Translations under genes and position numbers: made by a program
The notes under the pieces: model-generated
What the model was told of the DNA's origin: nothing
Database searches by the model: none
What the model saw: the letters and a program-made list of their open reading frames with translations, nothing else
Shown here: positions 38,369 to 47,393 of the stretch, in pieces
How positions within the stretch are numbered: position 1 is the first letter of the stretch
Layout of the letters: every line of letters starts with the position of its first letter
Source: Trichodesmium erythraeum GBRTRLIN201
GTDB taxonomy: Bacteria > Cyanobacteriota > Cyanobacteriia > Cyanobacteriales > Microcoleaceae
Assembly: GCA_018457135.1 (NCBI GenBank)
Contig: JAGGDU010000038.1
Coordinates: forward strand, 1-52,207
Direction: 5' to 3'
Length of the DNA: 52,207 bases

Positions 38369-40789
38369 CTAAGCCAGCTCTTCTGGTTTTTTATTATGTT
38401 CAAATTGTTGCCTTTCTCGAAGTTTCAATAGTAAATCCCAATCTTGACGTGCTTTAGGAGACCACAACCAATTTTTTTGTAGTTGTAGGACATGAAACTC
38501 TTGGCCAGCTTCTCTCATAACTTTACTAGCATATTTAAAAGCTTTATCAGGAATTTTTTGTAAATTTTGAGCATATTTAAGGGTAACTAATCCTAGACCT
38601 GCATAAGCATTTAGAACTTCTCTATTCTTGACAGATAAATTTCCCATGTAGTTATGAGAAACAGGGCTAACATTTTTTATTTCTGGGGCAATTTCTCCAG
38701 ATAAATGCAACACTTTTAACCAAGCTGCATAGGCTTTTTCTATATCTCCTTTAGTGTAATAAGCAAAGCCTAAAGCATTTTGATATTGAAGATTTTCTTG
38801 GCTCTGGGCAGCAGCTTTTTCCCAATAATTTATAGCTTCATCTATCAGATTATGTTGATTTCTATCTTGGAATAATTCCCAAGCTAATCGACCTTTAAGA
38901 AAATTAATTTCTCGATCTTCACTAAGCTTTTCTGGCACAACAGCTATAACTTCTGCTGCTTGAGATAATTCTCCTTCTTCTAATAATGTTTCTACTACCA
39001 TTTTACCAGCTCGAAGCTCATTTTGATTAAACTGTTGAATTGCCATGTTCTGTACTTCTGGGGTAGTATTAATTGTCTGATTAACAAGTCTAACTCTGTT
39101 GTATTTATATTTGATAGCTGGAGCAGGTGCTTTAGGTAATTCAGCACTCATTATTGATTGACGATTATTGAAAACAATGTAGTTAATTCCCAAAAATAAT
39201 ATTATTCCTGAAATTGCATATCCTAATGTTAATAATGTAAATCTTGTTTGCCAAAGAAACTTATGAGACTTATTTTTAGTCTTTGATGTCGTGAATATTA
39301 AATGAGTTGATTCTTCACTACTTTGTGTAGGTGTTATTAAATCTTCTTGTTTTTCATAGTCTTGATTATTTATTTGCCTTCCTATTTCTTTTTCTGGCAA
39401 TATATCTTCTTTTTCTGGCAATATATCTTCAAGTGTCATAACTTGATATTTACTGTCTTGAAACTGGAAATTTAAATTATCATTTTTAGCCATAGTAGGA
39501 TCCTCATCCAGGTTCCCTAAATCAATATCTGGTTGTACGGGATTTAAATTTTCTGATAAATTCGGAGTTTCAATTTTTTCATCAATAGACGTCAGGATAT
39601 CCTCTTGTATTTCATTTTGAGAATCGCTTTGTTTTTCAATTAGATATCCACCAAAATCTTGATGTAGATAAACAACAGGCAATGCCCAGTAAAGTTGATG
39701 TGAACCATAGGCAGAAATCAAACCTTGTCTTGCCCGATTTAAACTTAAGTCTATCGGATAACCCTGATTGAGATTACGATAAAACAAACGTGTTAGGATA
39801 AGAGAAACTTCATCTGGAATACGTTCTGCCATTGCTAGCACCCCAGGAATTCCCCGTTTGACCATCGCTTCTGCTAAGTTGAGCTCTATTCCCTCATCAG
39901 TAGGTTCAATAAGATGGTTATACGCACCTCGACATGAGTTGAAGATCGCCATCTGAATGCCATTGTTAACTAGCAAACCTGACAGATCCTTACCACTCAG
40001 ACTTTCTGCTAAACCTGTTATATTACTCACTAAAGATATTTCACCACCCGAAATACCCCAGTTGCTATGACCTGCATAGTGGAAAACTTGATATTTACCT
40101 TGTTCTAATGCTTGGGTAAGTTGTTCTCGCCCTGGTTGCCGGAGAATGTCTAGGTAAATCTGAGTTGCCCCACTATTTTTTTGCAGTTCTTCTTGTAATA
40201 CCTTATATTCTTTTTCCAGTTCTAGACTATCCTTATCACTGGGAACCGCGATCGCCATTAAAATTTTTAATGGTTCTTCAGGTGTTAATATCCGGTTAAG
40301 TTTCCGTAAGCAGGTATTAGGTTGATATCGGGAGAAGACAATGTCAGTACCAGTCGCCAGGGGGCGATCGCCTACATGGAGTACCTCCCAAGGCAAACTA
40401 GATAGATATCTGTCTTTAGTACCTAAACGTAACTGTAAAACCTCACCTCGATTGTGAGCGATTCCTTGGGCACAATTCCAACTATCTCTCAGGCTATCTT
40501 TGAATAGTTCTTGATACATTTCTTGGCCTAATGCTACTAAACTTGGACTTACTACTTCCCCAGACCTGGACATAATCTGATTAGGGATCACTACCTGAGA
40601 GTTGGACTTTTCTTCTAGAAGATCAGTTAATGGATCACGAAATAGTTGACGGGCTTGAGTTAGCCATTTTTCTACAGGCCATTGGACTATTTCTTCTGCC
40701 ACTGGGCCTCCAACAGGGACTTTTTCTGTCCGGACAAAATATTCGTCTTCTCCCAAGGGAGTAATTGAAACATGAAATTCTTGAGTCAC
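38369..40789 (-). CDS. CHAT-domain protease with transmembrane helix and C-terminal TPR region
   Basis: 806 aa. The CHAT (caspase-HetF-associated) peptidase fills about residues 110-385: His in FHYAGHSNW (H241) and Cys in IFNSCRGA (C286). Residues 386-510 are an acidic, low-complexity linker with a duplicated EDILPEK. A membrane helix lies at about 517-540. Residues 555-795 are TPR-like helices shared with the next gene. CHAT proteases cleave specific partner proteins and act in HetF-type development and in several phage-defence systems. With this order (protease, linker, membrane, TPR), the two soluble parts face opposite sides of the membrane. Catalytic residues look intact. The substrate is unknown. 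Confidence 0.85.
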   Translation of the reverse strand: MTQEFHVSITPLGEDEYFVRTEKVPVGGPVAEEIVQWPVEKWLTQARQLFRDPLTDLLEEKSNSQVVIPNQIMSRSGEVVSPSLVALGQEMYQELFKDSLRDSWNCAQGIAHNRGEVLQLRLGTKDRYLSSLPWEVLHVGDRPLATGTDIVFSRYQPNTCLRKLNRILTPEEPLKILMAIAVPSDKDSLELEKEYKVLQEELQKNSGATQIYLDILRQPGREQLTQALEQGKYQVFHYAGHSNWGISGGEISLVSNITGLAESLSGKDLSGLLVNNGIQMAIFNSCRGAYNHLIEPTDEGIELNLAEAMVKRGIPGVLAMAERIPDEVSLILTRLFYRNLNQGYPIDLSLNRARQGLISAYGSHQLYWALPVVYLHQDFGGYLIEKQSDSQNEIQEDILTSIDEKIETPNLSENLNPVQPDIDLGNLDEDPTMAKNDNLNFQFQDSKYQVMTLEDILPEKEDILPEKEIGRQINNQDYEKQEDLITPTQSSEESTHLIFTTSKTKNKSHKFLWQTRFTLLTLGYAISGIILFLGINYIVFNNRQSIMSAELPKAPAPAIKYKYNRVRLVNQTINTTPEVQNMAIQQFNQNELRAGKMVVETLLEEGELSQAAEVIAVVPEKLSEDREINFLKGRLAWELFQDRNQHNLIDEAINYWEKAAAQSQENLQYQNALGFAYYTKGDIEKAYAAWLKVLHLSGEIAPEIKNVSPVSHNYMGNLSVKNREVLNAYAGLGLVTLKYAQNLQKIPDKAFKYASKVMREAGQEFHVLQLQKNWLWSPKARQDWDLLLKLRERQQFEHNKKPEELA
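39388..39429 (-). repeat. Perfect 21-bp tandem duplication inside the CHAT gene
   Basis: Two identical copies at 39388-39408 and 39409-39429 encode EDILPEK twice in the linker. The length is a multiple of three, so the frame is kept. The lack of any difference between the copies indicates a recent event. Confidence 0.9.
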
Positions 40790-41492
40790 TTGTTTTCTAT
40801 CCTTTTACTCAAATTATTTCGTCAAAACTCCCGATCTTCGCTTTTAACCGTGAATAAATGGGAAATATTTGACGCGCTTTGGTTTTGGTACTAGTCGGTA
40901 GAACCTTCAAGCATTGGTGGTTATAATTTCCCAGGACTATTTGCGCAATGAGTTTTAGGATTATTACTTCTACTAACTTGACTGTTGGGATGACTACAGA
41001 CTTGTTTGTTAGATGAGATAATTTTAATTTTGTTGCCTCTTCATCTATATTAATATCTAGGTTTCTGAGGCTTTACAGCAGATTCGAATATAGTGAGAGA
41101 ATCTTGTTGGTTAACAACTGTGCCTTACACCCTGACCAAACCCGCTGTATCTTTAGATTTCCTATACAGCTACCTGTTAAATAATTCAGGAGTGCTTTTT
41201 GAATAATTTAACTATTCAGCACTAAAATATAGAGTTCCTAAACTAAGCATAAAACTTAAATTTGGCCAAATGTAATATGCTTTTTAGTTAATAGTTAGGC
41301 ATTTTGTTATGGGACATGAAACGCGCTAGGGATCTGGAACATTATCACCATTTAATAAAAATAATAGCCACGTATCAGGAGTACCTTTAGTTTCATCCCC
41401 AACATCTAAAATAGTAGATATTCGGCAGTAAGTAGCAATAGTAATTATTAATCAGGTATAGCTGATACCATTCCTGCTTTGATGCACTTAAT

Positions 41493-41582
41493 CAGGACTT
41501 ACGCAAAGGATATAATTGTAGTATAAATATCTGAATAAATTACAAAAAATACACTATATATAGCTATATTCTGTAAGTCCTG
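41493..41582. mobile_element. MITE-like element, 90 bp, with target duplication
   Basis: Perfect 10-bp terminal inverted repeats CAGGACTTAC (41493-41502) and GTAAGTCCTG (41573-41582), flanked on both sides by TTAAT (41488-41492 and 41583-41587). There is no coding capacity. The ends resemble the terminal GGACTTACACAA of the IS701-like relics, so a related transposase may have moved it. Confidence 0.8.
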
Positions 41583-42005
41583 TTAATATAAAATAATCAG
41601 TATAATAGGGCCGATACACAAAATTCTTAATCCCATTGTTATAGTTCAATGGTATCACTAGATGAAAGATTAATGTATTTTTATCTTCAATGATATTATA
41701 TATAAAAAGTTTATTTGTTGTCTGCAATATTTACTAAAATTTTTTTCTGGTTACCATAACCGTATTTTTTAAAAGTTATTAAATCACCTTTTTTCCATTG
41801 AGAGAATACTGACTTATCAGTTAATTTTTTTAATCGTGTAAGCTAAACCATTATTTTGTTATATCATTGAAAGCTATAAAGCTTCTTTATAAAACAAATA
41901 CAGCTATTGACATAAGTATAAAAATCTAATGTTGACTTCCTACTGACCCTGAAGCGTCGGCAGTTACTCATCCACAAGCATTAAAGAAAAATAGAGTCAA
42001 TAAAC

Positions 42006-42090
42006 TGCCCTTTCAAGGTTTGGGAAAATAAACATTCGATTCATTTTCAATCCTGATGCTGAGGGCTGCTAGGTACTACTAACTAATAAC
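42006..42090. repeat. Dispersed repeat, copy 1
   Basis: TGCCCTTTCAAGGTTTGGGA (42006 onward) and, 45 bases further, CTAACTAATAAC. Both blocks recur in the same order at 43760-43830. The element is intergenic. Confidence 0.65.
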
Positions 42091-42225
42091 AGGACTTTAG
42101 TGAAAAAAATGGTAAAAAAAGGTATAAAATATATACATAGCAAGTCTTTGATATTGATTAGTATAGCTACGAAAGTATAATAAAATTAACAATTCCAGTG
42201 GCCATGCCATGGCGTCTAGTTTCTA

Positions 42226-42249
42226 TAAATAGTGCGATCGCACTATTTA
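42226..42249. repeat. 24-bp perfect palindrome centred on GCGATCGC
   Basis: TAAATAGTGCGA followed directly by its reverse complement, no loop. The centre is the HIP1 octamer. It may be a protein-binding operator or a replication/repair-associated site; no gene close by claims it. Confidence 0.85.
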
Positions 42250-43128
42250 ATGTATTTAAGACAAAATCTCAAAAAACTGGTTTGACAAACTATATAGGAG
42301 AATTGTTAAGAAAAAGCTTCCAGAAAATCTATCTTAGATATCAAACATTACATTCGGTCTGTCATACAAAAAACTACAGCATTTTTTAGTTCAAGCCAAC
42401 TGTTCAGTAGAGACTGTCAATGAATGTCATTTCCCAGTGATGTGGGAGTATCATCAAACAAAACCTTCTCAAGTTTATTTATGAATTATAGACAATGTCA
42501 CAATCTAAAGATCAATAAAAACTGTCAACTTTATGTTTGGATAAAATTGGCGACGAGGGAAATTTAACCCTTCAAGCAGTAGAATTGTTTATACATTCTA
42601 CCCTATTTAACTTTACAATTACTGATTGTAAGCCGGAAAATTACAAAGTAAAAGTCTAGTTCATTCCTTCTATGGAGTAATTTTGTCTTGGCTGCAAGGC
42701 ATAAAATACCAATTTTCATCGTCGCAACTTGCATCCATTTATCACTTTGATATCTTACATTGTTATTTGCCTGACCGAATGCTTCCAAAACCCATAAGGA
42801 GCAACAATAGTATCCACTCTCTCATTTTAAATTTTTACGTCCTACCCCACGAACTTCTCCCTTGTCTGGAGTCTCTCGGCTGAGGTGGAGTTATCTTGGA
42901 GGGGTAAAGCTGCTACATAAATCTAATGACTCCATAAATGCTTTCGGAACCGTTGAATTATATATTTTCCGATACGGAGATGGGCAAAGACAATATAAAG
43001 AGCAAAAGTATGTAGACCGTTTCCTTAGCTATCATTTTCCAAATCTGAATCAGAACATCATTCGCTGGAAAAGTCAATATCTCAACCAAGTCATGCCCTG
43101 AAAACTTCTGTCAGCATATTAGTTTGGC

Positions 43129-43485
43129 TCACCTATCCATTGAACAACCACAATTTTTCTCTTCCAACCATTGTTCTCCTAACTGTTTGAGAGCTATTAT
43201 TACTGGTTGTATTTGTAGACCTTTCTCCGTCAGAGAATATTCAACATGGGGTGGCACTTCTGGATATGCCCGCCTTGCTAACAAACCATGCTTTTCAAAC
43301 TCTCTCAGTCTTAACATCAGAGTTTTTGAGCTAATTCCTTGTAAAGCTTCTAATAATTCATGAGTTCGGCGATCGCCACTTAACAACTCTCGCAAAATCA
43401 ACACTGACCACTTGCACCCTAATATTCCTAATGCGAACTGAATCGGACAACTGTTACTTAAACACGGTACATCTGTCATTTTCAC
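43129..43485 (-). CDS. HxlR-family winged-helix transcriptional regulator
   Basis: 118 aa. The HxlR signature is complete: SCPIQFALGILGCKWSVLILRELLSG (Cys12-Pro in the N-terminal arm), the recognition helix GISSKTLMLRLREFEKHGLL, and the wing PEVPPHVEYSLTEKG. Members are homodimeric, often sensing electrophiles or oxidants through the N-terminal cysteine. No target gene lies within 300 bp: the next gene upstream is the divergent histidine kinase 350 bp away, and downstream is gene-poor DNA. Regulation of the kinase gene is possible but unsupported. Confidence 0.93.
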   Translation of the reverse strand: MKMTDVPCLSNSCPIQFALGILGCKWSVLILRELLSGDRRTHELLEALQGISSKTLMLRLREFEKHGLLARRAYPEVPPHVEYSLTEKGLQIQPVIIALKQLGEQWLEEKNCGCSMDR

Positions 43486-43672
43486 ATCTAATTTTAAAGT
43501 TTCATTTTATTGTAACTCTTAAAAATTAATTTTTCTTTAAAAAGAGCTTTTTCTACTGAAAAAACACAATTTTTTACTTTCTGTAACTATAGCTAATATC
43601 ATATCCGGATAATTAGTACTCAAAAAGCATATAATATGATTTATAGTAAGGTTTGAGCTCTTAATGCCTATG

Positions 43673-43692
43673 GGGAGCAAGTGCAGCAGCTA
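43673..43692. repeat. 20-mer dispersed repeat, copy 2
   Basis: It differs from 17988-18007 at one base (A for G at position 13). Confidence 0.7.
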
Positions 43693-43759
43693 TATCGTCA
43701 ACTTCATACAACCAAACCCATTGAAAAGAGCAAAAGACCAAAAATTAAGATCTCAAGCC

Positions 43760-43830
43760 TGCCCTTTTAAGGTTTGGGAAAAAATAAATTTAAATATTTG
43801 AAGCTTTTAGCTTCTACCGATAACTAATAA
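43760..43830. repeat. Dispersed repeat, copy 2
   Basis: TGCCCTTTTAAGGTTTGGGA followed by ACTAATAAC; the partner is at 42006-42090. Confidence 0.65.
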
Positions 43831-43835
43831 CTAAA

Positions 43836-44978
43836 ATGACTGAAATTTTCAAAGCAACTACTCAATGTAATTTAATTGATCATGTTCCCGTTGGCTTATG
43901 CCTACTGCGAGAAGATTTTGTTGTTCTATATTGGAATCGTTGTCTAGAAAATTGGACAAAAATTTTTAGGGATGACATCATAGGTAAAAATCTTTTAGAC
44001 TTTTTCCCTCATCTCAAACAACCCAAATATATAAGTCGTTTCCAGCAAGTTTTTTTCGGGGGATTTCCTGCTATTTTTTCTCCTCAGTTGCACCCTTCTC
44101 TAATTCATTGTTTCCTACCGCATAAACAAAAAGCGATTCAAAAAACTATCGTTAATGCTATTCCTATTGAGGATACCAATAATTATTATGCTTTAATATG
44201 TATTCAGGATATTACTGATTTTGATTTAACAGATCGTATCCAAAGTTATCAAGAAAAACTGAAACAACGCCAATCAATACAAAGAGAACTAGAACGTTCT
44301 AATGCTGAATTAGAAAATTTTGCTTACCTTGCTTCCCATGATTTGCAAGAACCCTTACGAATGGTTACGACTTTTACTCAAATGTTAGGCCAACGTTACA
44401 AAGATCAATTAGATGAAGATGCCAATCAAATTATTGATTTTGCCGTAGATGGAGCTATCCGAATGCAGTCCCTGATTAACGATTTACTGTTATACTCAAG
44501 GGTTGGTAGACAATCCCAATTCTTTGAGCAAACTGACTGTGAAGAAGTTTTAGATACAGCATTAAGTAATCTTCAGTTGTTGATAGAAGAAACTAATACC
44601 CATATTTACCGAGACCCCTTACCTACTATTATGGCGGATAAGTCCCAATTAATTCAACTATTTCAAAATATCCTCAATAATGCGATTAAGTATCGCAGGG
44701 AAGAACCACCAAAAATTGAAATAGGTGTTCGTTCAGAGGATTACTATTGTCTATTTTCGATTAAGGATAATGGTATTGGTATTTCTAAACAATATTTTGA
44801 GCGAATTTTTATGATTTTTCAACGGCTACATACTAGGCAAGAATACCCAGGAACAGGCATTGGATTAGCAATATGTCAAAAAATAACTCAACGTCATCAA
44901 GGAAAAATTTGGTTAGAATCAGAATTAGGAAAAGGTTCAACATTCTATTTTACTATTCCTCAATATGTGACAGAATAA
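43836..44978 (+). CDS. PAS-domain sensor histidine kinase
   Basis: 380 aa without membrane segments, so cytoplasmic. A PAS domain (about 10-130, HVPVGLCLLREDFVVLYWN) is linked by a coiled coil (135-163) to a HisKA dimerisation helix with the phosphoacceptor H168 (ASHDLQEPLR). The ATPase domain has N box NILNNAIKYR, G1 DNGIGIS, F box FERIFMIFQRLH and G2 GTGIGLAI. This output module is the phytochrome-type seen in cyanobacteria, but no GAF/PHY domain is present. The 54-bp gap to the receiver gene on the same strand makes them a likely cognate pair. The ligand or signal is unknown. Confidence 0.9.
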   Translation: MTEIFKATTQCNLIDHVPVGLCLLREDFVVLYWNRCLENWTKIFRDDIIGKNLLDFFPHLKQPKYISRFQQVFFGGFPAIFSPQLHPSLIHCFLPHKQKAIQKTIVNAIPIEDTNNYYALICIQDITDFDLTDRIQSYQEKLKQRQSIQRELERSNAELENFAYLASHDLQEPLRMVTTFTQMLGQRYKDQLDEDANQIIDFAVDGAIRMQSLINDLLLYSRVGRQSQFFEQTDCEEVLDTALSNLQLLIEETNTHIYRDPLPTIMADKSQLIQLFQNILNNAIKYRREEPPKIEIGVRSEDYYCLFSIKDNGIGISKQYFERIFMIFQRLHTRQEYPGTGIGLAICQKITQRHQGKIWLESELGKGSTFYFTIPQYVTE

Positions 44979-45032
44979 ATATATTTTTTAGCCTATGTTA
45001 TAAATATAACACCTGATTTTGCAGCAAAAATA

Positions 45033-45467
45033 ATGAATATAAAAAATAACGAAATTAATATTCTTTTAGCAGAAGATAATCCAGGAGATGTTTTTATTAT
45101 TAAAAAAGCTCTCCATCAAAATAGTTTGCCTTGTAAATTAACTCAAGTATCAGATGGAGAAGAAATTATGAAGTTTCTCTATCAAGAAGAAAAGTATATT
45201 AATTCTACTCGACCTCACATAATTCTACTAGATTTGAATCTACCTAAAAAACATGGCTTTGATGTCTTGAAAGAAATTAAACAAGATCAAGCATTAAAGT
45301 TTATTCCTATCATTGTATTAACTTCTTCTAAATCAGAAAAAGATATTATTAAGAGTTACTCTCTTCATGCTAGTTGTTATCTGACTAAACCAGTTGATTT
45401 GCCAGAATTTATGGCAGTAATGCAATCTTTAAAAGAGTTTTGGTTTAAATTTGTACAACTTCCTTGA
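45033..45467 (+). CDS. Single-domain response regulator, Rcp1 type
   Basis: 144 aa. A stand-alone receiver with E14-D15 acidic pocket, phosphoacceptor D67 (ILLDLNLP), T97 and K119 (TKPVD). The insertion between strands 2 and 3 (LYQEEKYINSTRPH) and the EFMAVMQSLKEFW tail are typical of Rcp1, the partner of cyanobacterial phytochrome Cph1. No output domain is present, so it acts through phosphotransfer or protein contact. It is co-transcribed with the PAS kinase. Confidence 0.93.
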   Translation: MNIKNNEINILLAEDNPGDVFIIKKALHQNSLPCKLTQVSDGEEIMKFLYQEEKYINSTRPHIILLDLNLPKKHGFDVLKEIKQDQALKFIPIIVLTSSKSEKDIIKSYSLHASCYLTKPVDLPEFMAVMQSLKEFWFKFVQLP

Positions 45468-46427
45468 ACCTCTAAATATTTTTTTATACTAAATCCGGTT
45501 TACTTGTTTTATTTATAAAAGCAGATAAAAGCTTAATAGAGAACAGAATAAAATAGTTTTGTTCCATAAAGGGAGAAATTACTGTATAAATATTCAATGA
45601 TTGGTATAAAAAGCTGAACTAAATAATGGTCTGTCAGTAAAACTCCCTCGTCTCAGCCCAAGTCTTCCTTCTTGATAAGTAATTGTTCTTATGGATGAGC
45701 CTATCGACATCAAAGGGTAAATATAATATTTTGCCTATCTGAAGAAGTGATAGAAAAGTTGCTCAAACTTAAAAAAAAACACAGGGTGTCAGGGAAAATC
45801 TAACAACTATATTGACGTAGTTATTCTTATCTTTTGATTGTTCAGAGAGCTTTGTTAAGTTTGCTGAGACGATAAACAAAAGCTTTTTGAGAATCTATAT
45901 TTTTTTGATTGAAATAAATAGATTTATAGCTATTTTAATTAAGATTGAGACAAAAATTGAGTCAAATTACAAAAGTTAACTAGAAACTATTTTCAACAAT
46001 GCCTTACAGTTTAGATTTCAGACAAAAAATAGTAAATTTTGTGGAAAATGTTGGTGAAATTACGGAATATATTGATATCTTTCATCACGCAGAATTAACT
46101 AATGTCAAATACTGTCAATAATATGAGATTATCAAGCAGTATAAAAAAAGATATAAAAGAAAATCTAGAAGCTAAATTAGCAAACAAAGCTAAAAAAATA
46201 GAGTACATTCTATTCCAATACTTTCTGCCTTTTTTATGCCTTGAAAAAAATAAAAATAACTAGCAAAAATAACTTTATAAAGAAATATATAAGAGAGAAT
46301 AAAGTATAATCAAAAATAATAAAAGTTAATCAAAAAATATGGAAGTAAAAGCCTTGTATTTTACATATAATTAGACTCAAAAGATTTTCAAACTATTATA
46401 CTCTGGTTCCAAAAACCGAACCTACAC
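45468..46427. other. Spacer with an IS630-like scrap
   Basis: 960 bp between convergent genes. Apart from the transposase start at 45999, it is AT-rich with no gene. No clear terminator was recognised for the kinase-receiver pair. Confidence 0.5.
45999..46121 (+). pseudogene. N-terminal fragment of an IS630-type transposase
   Basis: The 40-codon frame MPYSLDFRQKIVNFVENVGEI... carries the helix-turn-helix start shared by IS630-family transposases (PYSLDFRQKIV). It ends at TAA 46119-46121. No catalytic domain follows in any frame. No inverted repeats were recognised. Confidence 0.65.
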
Positions 46428-47393
46428 CTAATCTAAATCTTCAATGACACTGAGTAAACCATCAAAAGAACCTACTTTAAAGAACAAAATAATATCCCCT
46501 GTAATTTGTAAATCTTCAATATCAAATTTTGCCTGAGCTAAAAGGACAGAATTATTGGGTTCCTCCATTGGTAATAGCTGTGCAATATCTTCCTCAGCAT
46601 AACAAGGAACATCATAGTAAATTTGTTTATATAACTTATTTCCTAAAGACCCCATCACACCATTAATGACAATATTCCCTACTTCAGTTAATGTCCCAAT
46701 TTGGACAATATCCAAATCCGCATTTTCTAGGTTTTTTCCAGTGAGGACAGCAACTAGATTAGCTGCACTTTCTCTGGGAAAAACCAACTTTGCCGAACCA
46801 GCAAAATACCCCTTAAAATCTAATTGTATCGAAGATAATTTATCGTAACCTAAACGTTGCCTCAATACCTCTTGTACTTCAACCTTTGCTAATAACTTTA
46901 AGAAAGGTACTTGTAGATTAATTTGAGATTCTATCATTTCGTTTAGCATTTTCGCCCCTTGGCCAATACCGATATTAATTAACTCAGTTAAAATATCTAG
47001 TTGCTTGTCTGTCAGATTTACCACTTTATTTTCCACTGCTTTGAGTGCTTCAGAAATTGCTTTTATAATTTCAAGAGGTTTTGGGGGTTTTTGTAAGATC
47101 ATAAATGCTCCTAACTCTTCACATTGAGTTCGGGTAGTATCTTGAATATCTGCTGATAATACAATAACAGGAATTTTAGAGCCTTTCTTTTGAAGTTCTT
47201 TTAGTACCCCAAAACCATCAAGCTCTGGCATTAACAAATCTAGAAGAATACAATCAGGAGAATTAGTGGCAACCATTTCCAAGCATTCTTGACCATTACT
47301 AGCTTCTATAATTTTATGGTCATCTTCTTTGATAGCTTTTTTGACCATCCGACGGGCAAATGCCGTATCATCTGTAATTAAAATTAAGGCCAT
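46428..47393 (-). CDS. Receiver domain fused to a CheC-type phosphatase
   Basis: 321 aa from the ATG at 47393 (MALILITDDTAFARRM), chosen because it is the natural start of a receiver fold; an ATG at 47498 would add 35 unrelated residues. The receiver (1-118) has D8-D9, phosphoacceptor D52 (ILLDLLMP), S80 and K102. Residues 125-321 are CheC-like, with both phosphatase motifs in the form ExxN: E137/N140 (LTELINIG) and E237/N240 (LTEVGNIV). CheC removes phosphate from CheY. As a fusion, it may dephosphorylate its own receiver or be gated by it. It is divergent from cheA, 1.7 kb away. Confidence 0.85.
   Translation of the reverse strand: MALILITDDTAFARRMVKKAIKEDDHKIIEASNGQECLEMVATNSPDCILLDLLMPELDGFGVLKELQKKGSKIPVIVLSADIQDTTRTQCEELGAFMILQKPPKPLEIIKAISEALKAVENKVVNLTDKQLDILTELINIGIGQGAKMLNEMIESQINLQVPFLKLLAKVEVQEVLRQRLGYDKLSSIQLDFKGYFAGSAKLVFPRESAANLVAVLTGKNLENADLDIVQIGTLTEVGNIVINGVMGSLGNKLYKQIYYDVPCYAEEDIAQLLPMEEPNNSVLLAQAKFDIEDLQITGDIILFFKVGSFDGLLSVIEDLD

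Larger units (their letters stand above)
40790..43128. other. Gene-poor stretch of 2.3 kb
   Basis: No gene that I can support. It contains the MITE-like element (41493-41582), one copy of a dispersed repeat (42006-42090) and a 24-bp palindrome (42226-42249). Short ORFs at 42198-42389 (+), 42603-42788 (-) and 42862-43101 (+) have no ribosome binding site and no recognisable family. The stretch 42600-43110 is less AT-rich than the rest and may be an unrecognised gene relic. Confidence 0.5.
43486..43835. other. Spacer between divergent HxlR and kinase genes
   Basis: 350 bp. Besides both promoters, it carries copy 2 of the 20-mer repeat (43673-43692, GGGAGCAAGTGCAGCAGCTA) and copy 2 of the dispersed repeat (43760-43830), ending in near-heptamers ATAACTAATAACTAA just before the kinase start. 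Confidence 0.6.

Noticed and set aside
42198-43101. Three short ORFs in the gene-poor stretch
   Set aside because: No ribosome binding sites, no recognisable motifs, and they lie on both strands of the same DNA.
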